A program made the position numbers and the translations under genes. DNA of 64,000 bases from Ectocarpus siliculosus (lineage: Eukaryota; Sar; Phaeophyceae; Ectocarpales; Ectocarpaceae). This document shows positions 37,101 to 46,100 of this stretch, in pieces. The notes below the pieces were generated by a model. That model ran no database searches and was not told the DNA's origin. It saw only the letters and a list, made by a program, of their open reading frames with translations. The DNA lies in contig FN647938.1 in the NCBI GenBank assembly GCA_000310025.1, forward strand, positions 815,443-879,442, in the 5' to 3' direction. Every line of letters starts with the position of its first letter. Positions within the stretch are counted from its first letter, which is position 1.

Positions 37101-40100
37101 GTCACCGGACGTCGACCAATCCCGAATATTTCTCTCTTTGGAACACTAGCGATGGTTTCTCTTTTTTTTTTTTTTATATATATATTTTCTTGGATTCGGT
37201 GAACCCCGGTTCGCCATCGGCACGGGTGCTTCCACTCATTGGCGCGTCCCGTGCTGATACGTGTTTTTTTTTTTTTTCGATGCGTTGGATACGGTGAACT
37301 CCACTTGCCAACAGCGCGGGTGCTTCCACTCATTGGCGCGTCCCTCGCTGAAACTGACAACACATATGCAGCACGGGTGCTTCCACTCATTGGCGCGACC
37401 CGCACTGATGATACTTGTACGCAGCGCGGGTGCTTCCACTCATTGGCGCGTCCCTTGCTGAAACTGACAACACATATGAGCACGGGTGCTTCCACTCATT
37501 GGCGCGTCCCGTACTGATACGTGTATGACTTCGTTTTCGATGCGTGGAGATCGGTTAATTCTACTCGCCCAACAGCACGGGTGCGCCCACTCATTGGCGC
37601 GTCCCGTACTGATACGTGTACGGCGTTTTTGTTCTTTCTTTTTGAGATCGGTTAACTCTACACTCGCCAACAGCACTCATTGGCGCGTCCCTTGCTGAAA
37701 CTGACAACCACATATGCAGCACGGGTGCTTCCACTCATTGGCGCGTCCCGTACTGATACGTGTACGACTTCGTTTTCGATGCGTTGAATTCGGTTAACTC
37801 TACTCGCCAACAGCACGGGTGCGTCCACTCATTGGCGCGTCCCGTGCTAATACGTGTACGGCGTTTTGTTCTTTCTTTTTGAGATCGGTTAACTCTACTC
37901 GCCAACAGCACGAGTGCTTCCACTCGTTGGCGCGTCCCGTGCTGAGGCTGACAACACATATACAGCACGGGTGCTTCCACTCATTGGCGCGTCCCGTACT
38001 GATGCATGATTTGTGGTATTTCCTACCGCTGCGTTGAATTCGGTTAACTCTACTCGCCAACAGCGCGGGTGCTTCCACTCATTGGTGCGTCCCGTGCTGA
38101 TACGTGTACGGCGTTTTGTTCTTTCTTTTTGAGATCGGTTAACTCTACTCGCCAACAGCACGAGTGCTTCCACTCGTTGGCGCGTCCCGTGCTGAGGCTG
38201 ACAACACATATGCAGCACGGGTGCTTCCACTCATTGGCGCGTCCCGTACTGATGCATGATTTGTGGTATTTCCTACCGCTGCGTTGAATTCGGTTAACTC
38301 TACTCGCCAACAGCGCGGGTGCTTCCACTCATTAGGCGCGTCCCGTGCTGATACATGTACGGCGTTTTGTTCTTTCTTTTTGAGATCGGTTAACTCTACT
38401 CGCCAACAGCACGAGTGCTTCCACTCATTGGCGCGTCCCGTGCTGAGGCTGACATCACATATGCAGCACGGGTGCTTCCACTCATTGGCGCGTCCCGTAC
38501 TGATGCATGATTTGTGGTATTTTTCTACCGCTGCGTTGAATTCGGTTAACTCTACTCGCCAACAGCGCGGGTGCTTCCACTCATTGGCGCGTCCCGTGCT
38601 GATACATGTACGGCGTTTTGTTCTTTCTTTTTGAGATCGGTTAACTCTACTCACCAACCGCACGAGTGCTTCCACTCATTGGCGCGTCCCGTGCTGAGGC
38701 TGACATCACATATGCAGCACGGGTGCTTCCACTCATTGGCGCGTCCCGTACTGATGCATGATTTGTGGTATTTTTCTACCGCTGCGTTGAATTCGGTTAA
38801 CTCTACTCGCCAACAGCGCGGGTGCTTCCACTCATTGGCGCATCCCGTGCTGATACATGTATGACTTCGTGTTTCGTTGCGTTGAGATCGGTTAACTTCC
38901 ACTCGCCAACAGCACGGACGAGTGCTTCCACTATTGGCGCGTCCCGTGCTGGTGCGTGTCCTTGTTTTTTTTATTTTCATTGAGATCACTTCCGCATAGA
39001 CAATCCTACGGCAGGTTGACGAGTTTTTGGCATGCATCAATTGCTGTCCGGGCGTTTTTGGTCGCTTAATCGTCGATGGACGTGACGTATTCTTATAGAA
39101 GGTTTGTGTCACGGCGGCAATAAATTTGACGTGATGCCCCTCGAGACCGTGATGCACTCACATGGACCGCTACCTGACGTTCCTCGCGAGTTCGAACCTC
39201 GCGTGTCACATCCACCTCCCCCCCCTATTTTTTTCTCATCTTCTTTTTCCCTATGCATACAGCACGTAGTTCGCTGTCTCGTTTTTTTTTCTCGTCTTCA
39301 TTGTTTTTCAGTCTTTTTCTTTGAGTCTTTCTCTCGCATGCATGTGTTTTTGCTTTTATCCGTTCCCGTGAATGCTGTTGAATGCACTTTCCGATTACGT
39401 ATGCGGCCGCTTTGTATGCCATGGGACTTGTCGATACCATCAGTGGGGACTTGTCAATACCATCCGTGGAGACGATTGCTTACGTGAGTGGGCATATTAT
39501 CGTCGATTCCTTCAGCTATATGCCCCTCTGTGCGCGGCACAGACAAGATTGTACCGGCAAGTAGTCCCTAGTAAGCCGGGGGAAACAGAAAACAAGGCAC
39601 CTGCCTCATGTGCATAATCGTGACAGCATCATGCCCTACTGCCGCGGGTCGATTGGTTATGTCCGATGCCGCAGGGTTCCTCCACCCCGTGCAGTACAAT
39701 GGCTGCTATCAACCGCGACAAGTCAGCGTGCGACCATACAACAGGCCCCGCTCTTTCTTTTTGCCGTTGAATTTTTTCTTCAGAGAGAGTACGTCTGGTT
39801 GGGACGAACCGCATTTTTTTTCTTCAGCGAGAGTACGTCTCGGTTGGGATGAACCGCATCCCATGTTTGGGAAGGGACCTATCTGAGCGGCGCGGCGAGC
39901 GAGACTGCGTTGGCTTGCCGCCGCTTATCTTACTGCACCCTCCCCCCTCGTGCTAAATGCACGCAGCGGTGAGGTCACAAGAGTAGCGGGACGCGAATAG
40001 GAACACGGCCGACACGATGGATGTTGGACACGAGTACACACCTTTATATGGAGAGTCGCGTGCTGGTCACTTCCCCAATGCTTGCGCCGTGTCCCGTCCC

Positions 40101-43100
40101 GCCCTTTTCTAAACTGCCGCCGCTACTGCGTTAGGCGGCTGCTGCTGTCCTTCCGTTGCTTCACGCGCTCTGTAGCTGTCACACGTTACCCGACTTTGCT
40201 ACAGCCCCTGCGTGGACTCGATCACGGAATGACACCCCCAACTATAGACTAATAATTCCAAACACCGTGACCCTGGGTTTCCGGTAGAAAATGAAGCCAA
40301 ATTCTAATTCGACTGTTACAAAATAAACACCAGTTTATTCTATCTGCTTCGACGAACAAACCTTCCTTTGAAACGACCTGGAATTGCTTCGGTTTGTACC
40401 GCCTTTCTGCATGTACACTGGGAACGCTAAATACTGCTGCTATGTGTGCTTCCCTGTATCTCTGCTGACACCGCCACGACAAACATTGCTAGACTGCGCT
40501 GCTGGAAACTACATACATGGGGCTCCTCTCTGCTGCTGCTGTGCGTACGTATGTAGTTCATTCAGCAGTCGGACATGGCCACAGCAGAACGAACGACGAA
40601 TGATCGTGCGGCGTTTTTTCTGGATTTTTCTTTGTTGACGCCCCGCATGCCGCATGCATCATGCATGATGTGTATGTCATATGTATTTATGTGTGTGCAT
40701 CCCTCCTCCGGAGTGGGGTAAAGAGAGCACCGCGGCAAGGGGTGATGCAAGAACATGCAAAAGGCAAACAAGGAAAACATATACATACTTATTATATCCT
40801 GCTCTACCACAGCTGCGCACCAAGAAAAAATAGGTTATCAATTTTTGGGAGGTCGGCGTGAGCTTTCTCATCGATACTGCCTGCTGTGAAAGAGATCCTC
40901 CTGGAGGAATTTGGCTATATATTTTCTGGATGTTGTTAAGGAGGACCCGATTCGCAGGGTATCCGTCGATTGACTTTTACCAGAATCGGTACAACTCCGC
41001 ATATTATGGCGTCAGCGGCAGGATACTGGTTCGAATCTCCTTGGGTGCACCTTTTTTCTCCTGACTTACTTGGACATTTTCCCATGACCCGATTCGCAGG
41101 GTATCCGTCGATTGACTTTTACCAGAATCGGTACACCTTCGCAATGTTGTTTGGTTGAAAGCCCGCAGCCGCGCGGATGGATGTGTATATGTGCATGCCG
41201 ACCTCCCGACCTCGGGCTCGGCGGTCTGCACGGAGACGTGTGCACTGCTCTGCATCTCTGCTGACACCGTCTTCTGCCGGGCTGTTCGATGAGACATGTC
41301 ACTACTGGCCCGACGCACGACGCGACAGCTGCTGAGAATCAAGTCTTCTTACAGCCCTACGAATTTTCTTCACAGTCTTGAACAGTCCCGTGGGAAAAAA
41401 TACCAATCTGTAGATAGTCTTCTTATGTGTCGGTTGCATCTAAAATAAATAGAGTCCATCCGGTTAAATTTTCCCACAACGTGACCCCCACTTTTTCTCG
41501 CTTGTTTTTGAGAGTTGATCCGCGAAAAAGAGTTGAGAAGAACCGCAAGGTCGAGAAGCATCGATATCCGGGATCAAATTTGTTTTTGGTGAAAATGGCC
41601 GTTTTAGGGCGAAAATTACCCCGAACCGACACATATTGTTCCGAAACGGCACGTATTTACCCCGAATTATTTCCCCGCAACACGTTTGAATTTCCGAGAA
41701 CACGAGAGCACAACAGCCTAAACGTAGTTCTAGAGTGTTGGGTTTTGAGTTATGATGTGGGTCTAGGGTTCAAGCAGCATCAGTCCTGTTGATGTTGCGC
41801 TTGATGATGACTGACCGCTAGATGTAGTGCTGTAGGTCTGCGCCAAAGGTACTGGTACTCTGAGGTAATCAGGTTGAAAAGCACTTCGAAATGTTGTCCC
41901 GCGTCGTTCCGAAATCTACTGTAACTGGATAGAATCATTGCAAGCAGTGAGGTCGCTGGTGTGCCGGGTATGAAGAATTGCGCGCGTCCTTGGCTCGCCG
42001 GGCTGTCCGCAGCTCGTAGCGAAAAAGCATGTATGTGAGGCTCGCAACCCCACGGTAAACGTGCGTATGTACAGCAGTAGCGTGCCCGATTTTGATGGCG
42101 GAAAGAGAGCATAATTGAAAGACTGAGTGAGAGGAATCCTGAGAGGCTGGCCATGGAGCTTAGCCGTCCTCTCACACCTCACACGCTCCACCGAGCATCT
42201 GTAGTCCAGAAACTACGCACATACTACGTGCGGCGGAACCAAGGAACCACCGAGCACCACCACCCCACCACCTACCGTATACATACATACGACACAACAT
42301 GACACACGCCCTGGACCGATTTTCAAAGCTCGATTACGCCACGACCAAGAGGATGAATTAACGACACGGTGCATTTTCGGAAAGTTCTCGACGAGACGGC
42401 TTTGATGGCACCGTTTTCGGCGCTGTGACTCTTTCTGCTGTTGAGAAATCGAGCTTTGAAAATCGGTACAGGGGGGGTGTTATCCTGTGTCGAATATGGT
42501 ATCCATGTACCCCAGAACAGGTTACCCTGGCTGGTTACCCCGCACTTTTCTGCTCCCGCGTACTTGACATAGCAACCCAGCTTGCGAGACAAACACAGCA
42601 GTCGCTGCACGCTGTGTTATCCGACAGCGAAACGACTGCAGAGTAGGCGTTTTTCCTGCTGCAGACGAGATGTCCCGGGCACACAGCAGCTGATTGCTTG
42701 TAGCAGTGTACATCCTGTTGTACAGTTGCTTGACGCGTCTACTCTCTGGTTCACAGGGAGGTACCATGGTATGCAATTGCTGTTGACCGCCGACAGGGCA
42801 GTCTTGCTGTGCGTCAAGCACGGATGTAATGACGCCGGAACTTCACTCTTATCCTGCCGTGTTGTGCAGTTGTGCTACGAGCACTGCTCCAGCAACGGCT
42901 ACGACTTCATGGGCCTGCAATACGGACGCGAATGTTACTGCGGGACCGAAGAGGAGGAGAAACGGCACGTGCAGTACGGACCGGGCACTTGCGACCACCC
43001 TTGCAAAGGCGACGACAACCTTGTTTGCGGTGCGTTCCAACACTGCTGTACGCTCCCAACACGTCCAAAGCCTCCTGCTTTCTCCAATGTATGAACATGA

Positions 43101-46100
43101 CTGTTTAGCGGAGGATGCATTTCAACTCGTGCAGGAACTGACGTGGCTGCTTCAACACTACATCGGGGTATTTCTGACCTTCACAGTAGGAACAAGGTCG
43201 TCGCCGATAAATCCTTGCTACAACCAACGAAATGCTTCGATATGGCATGACTTGTGTGAACCCCTAGTAAATATGCGTATGATGGTCAAGTTGACCGCCG
43301 ATCGGTATCAATGCATCCGAAACAAACAGGAGGGTTTTGGTCGTTCGATCTCTACTACATTGGAGAAACTGGGCCGGCAGATGCCGGAGATAGCGTCGAC
43401 GACTCTTCCGAGAAGCAGGTCTTGCTGGACCTTCACAACGAGGCTAGGTCAGAAGCAGTCACATCAAATAGTGGCATTTTTTTGTTTCGAAAAGTTGACT
43501 TCGGAAATTGACCCAATGTACGGTGCGTTGCTTACGGGAGCATCTACGGTAAATCGAAGCAGGAGTCGTCGCTTGATCGGCACGTATAGCTATAACGCCC
43601 AACCTACTGCGGTAATTACAATTGTCTCGAATGTTGATCAGATTGTACGAATGCTGCGTGGAGTTCTTCCACGCACCTCGATCGAAACGAGGTGTGTTGG
43701 GACCGTCGACAAGAGATTTATGGCATGGTTAAATCTCTTTTCACAGCGACTCCGCCCCCCTCGCATGTCTTCCGGCAACAACTGGACCCGGCCTTCTCGA
43801 TGTCGGTCATGCACCTGCATGTCCTGTCTAAATAGTGAAATATTCTCCCCACGCAGCACCGTCTCGACCAAACGCCTTCTTCCTTTTTCTGAACCCGGCG
43901 ACGCACCACCCGTGCCTACCACCGCAGGTGCGTGCACGGCGCGGAGCCCTTGGCATGGGACGAAACCATGGAGGAGACTGCCAGGGTAAGTCCAACATCG
44001 CTGCCCCTGGGGAGCGAGCACATTCTGCCATGACGTCGGCGTAGGATCCTAAGGGTAGCTTCCAGCTGGTCTTTTGGACTCGCGCCAACTACCATTTCTC
44101 ATCATCGTATTCCCCTCCTCATATCCATTTGTGGCCAAGGCGCCCTGGCCGCATTGACACCGACCCCCACCTCATTTCGCGAAACTTCTGTCGGTTGTTC
44201 CCTCCTCCCAACGTGACAGGATCACGCTGAGGAGCTCACCTCGCGGCAAAATTGTGGCTATTTGTTCTGGAGCGACGTGACAGCGCACGGTTACGGCGAA
44301 AACCTCTACCTGTGCTATGGCGCGGCCGACTGCATGATGTACGACGGAGTGCTGGACACAATGTGTGAGTGCCGTGACGTTTTTTTGGAAGAAATAGAGC
44401 GGTGGTTGTGGTCGATGCAACCTGCCACTGCGACCGTCTTGCAGTTTTGGGGTCGACCTTGCCTTTCGGACGAAAACTACGCGGAGTTCCAAAGTATGCG
44501 AAGAAACGAAAAGCGTGAAATAACAAGACGCATCATGTGCCCGGTTACAACACGTGTTGTTCCCAGTGATTTCGGTTGAGCTAGGGTCCAAACCATTTCC
44601 TCCCACTCCTTGCCCCCCCCGCAGCCGTTCTCTCCGTTTTCGAGCATTGTATAACTGCCGTTTCAAAAATTACCTCTCGAGTTGGACGTGATTGATTCCG
44701 CACAGATGTTGCTCGGTTCTCCAACCCTACCACAACAACGGCCTTCAACTGTTTCCTTTTTCTGCGGCGCTTCGCATATTTTCGTCTGTTTGGGACTTCC
44801 AACCCCCGCAGACGACTATGCAGTCGACGACGGACCTGTAACCGAGTACGACATCCGTGCTAGGCGCATGCTGTGGGCGTCTACAACCAAACTCGGATGT
44901 GCGATCAGCTCATGCGTCTACCAGTACATCGACGTGGAAGTCTTGGTCTGCAACTACGACCCGATGTGAGCTGACGCACGCGTTTGTTTCCGTTTCGTTC
45001 GGGTGGCGCGCCCTTGAGACCATTTTCTACAATGCACCCGCCCAACAAGCGTGATAGCTTTCGGTACAATACAGCCACCTTGCCTTTGGCACGGAACAAA
45101 CGAATGACCTCCCGCCCCTCTCCCCCCTCGAAACTGCAGTGGCGACTACGGGGACCCTGCCGCCATCGAGGTAGAGGTTGGACTCCCCGAACAATCGGAG
45201 GAGGAATGCCAACAGGTTGCCCCGCCGGACACGCCTTCGCCCGGGACTACCCCTGCCCCTGCAGCCACCACCCCGCCGCCCTCCACTGGGGAAGAGCCTA
45301 TCCCGACAACAGCTCAACCGCTCCCTGTCACCCTCCCTCCGTCCTTCCCCACCTCCCCTCCCGTCTCCGAGACGGACCCGCCTTCACCTGAACCGGAACC
45401 ATCGACCCGTGCTCCTGTAACGCCCGAACCCACTCCGGCCCCCGTTAAACCCGAGCCCGAGCCCACTCCAGCCCCTGTTGCGCCCGAGCCCGAGCCCACT
45501 CCGGCCCCTGTTGTGCCCGAGCCCGAGCCCACTCCGGCCCCTGTTGCGCCCGAGCCTGAGCCCACTCCGGCCCCGGTGACAGACGAAAGCCCTGGCGTTG
45601 GTGCATGCAACCCGAACCCTTGCATGAACGGAGGGTCGTGCGAGGTGGACCCCAACGGTGGGTACACCTGCAGCTGCGGGAGCAGCTACGGGGGGATGAT
45701 GTGCGAGACCGACGTTACGGGTGAGGTGGATACCTGCTCTCGTTGGGCACCAACAATCGACCAACAAGGAGAGGATTGCAGTTTTCTGCAACTGAAACGC
45801 GTGCCATTGTTTAAAACTCTTTGTGTCCGTACTGTAGCCGAAAAGAGTTGGGTGTGGGGGAAGTATCTACGTTTTGAAGGCTCCAGCAACGCAAGGAGCC
45901 GTATGTAGCGTACATGACCGCCGTACTTGTTGTGCGAAAGTTCACACCGGGCCCCATCTACTTGTCTTTTCAGGCATGTCAGAGTTCTTCATCACGGTGG
46001 ACTTCCTGGGAACGTGGAGTGACGAACGCAAGGGCGTCTTCCAAAGGGCAGCCAACAGGTGAGGCTGGGAGGCCATCTCCGTAGGAGCTCAGTCTCATCG

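Larger units (their letters stand above)
33852..40369 (-). mobile_element. Tyrosine-recombinase element with PAT/Ngaro-type split direct repeats, no RT
   Basis: Four repeats define it. 33852-34089 equals 34421-34658 (238 bp), and 34158-34422 equals 40105-40369 (265 bp), all by eye essentially identical. Read on the coding (minus) strand the order is A1 (40369-40105), genes, B1 (34658-34421), A2 (34422-34158), B2 (34089-33852). This is the A1-genes-B1A2-B2 split direct repeat layout of PAT/Ngaro-like DIRS-order elements. It contains a gag-like region and a YR gene, but no reverse transcriptase or RNase H. About 3 kb between A1 and gag is filled by satellite and unassigned sequence. AAACGACC flanks it at 33842-33849 and 40371-40378. 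It lies inside the interpreted second intron of gene B. Confidence 0.85.

Noticed and set aside
37195-38965. Long minus-strand open frames with repeated GRANEWKHP
   Set aside because: They follow the satellite period, change frame between units and exist on the other strand as well, so they are by-products of the repeat.
37195-38965. CRISPR-like appearance of regularly spaced cores
   Set aside because: Spacers are themselves repeated copies, unit length is about 250 bp with three variant cores, and the setting is an intron-rich eukaryotic genome.
39131-39209. tRNA gene
   Set aside because: The T arm (GCGAG TTCGAAC CTCGC) and a wobble-paired acceptor are visible, but no D arm, A box or anticodon arm can be formed.
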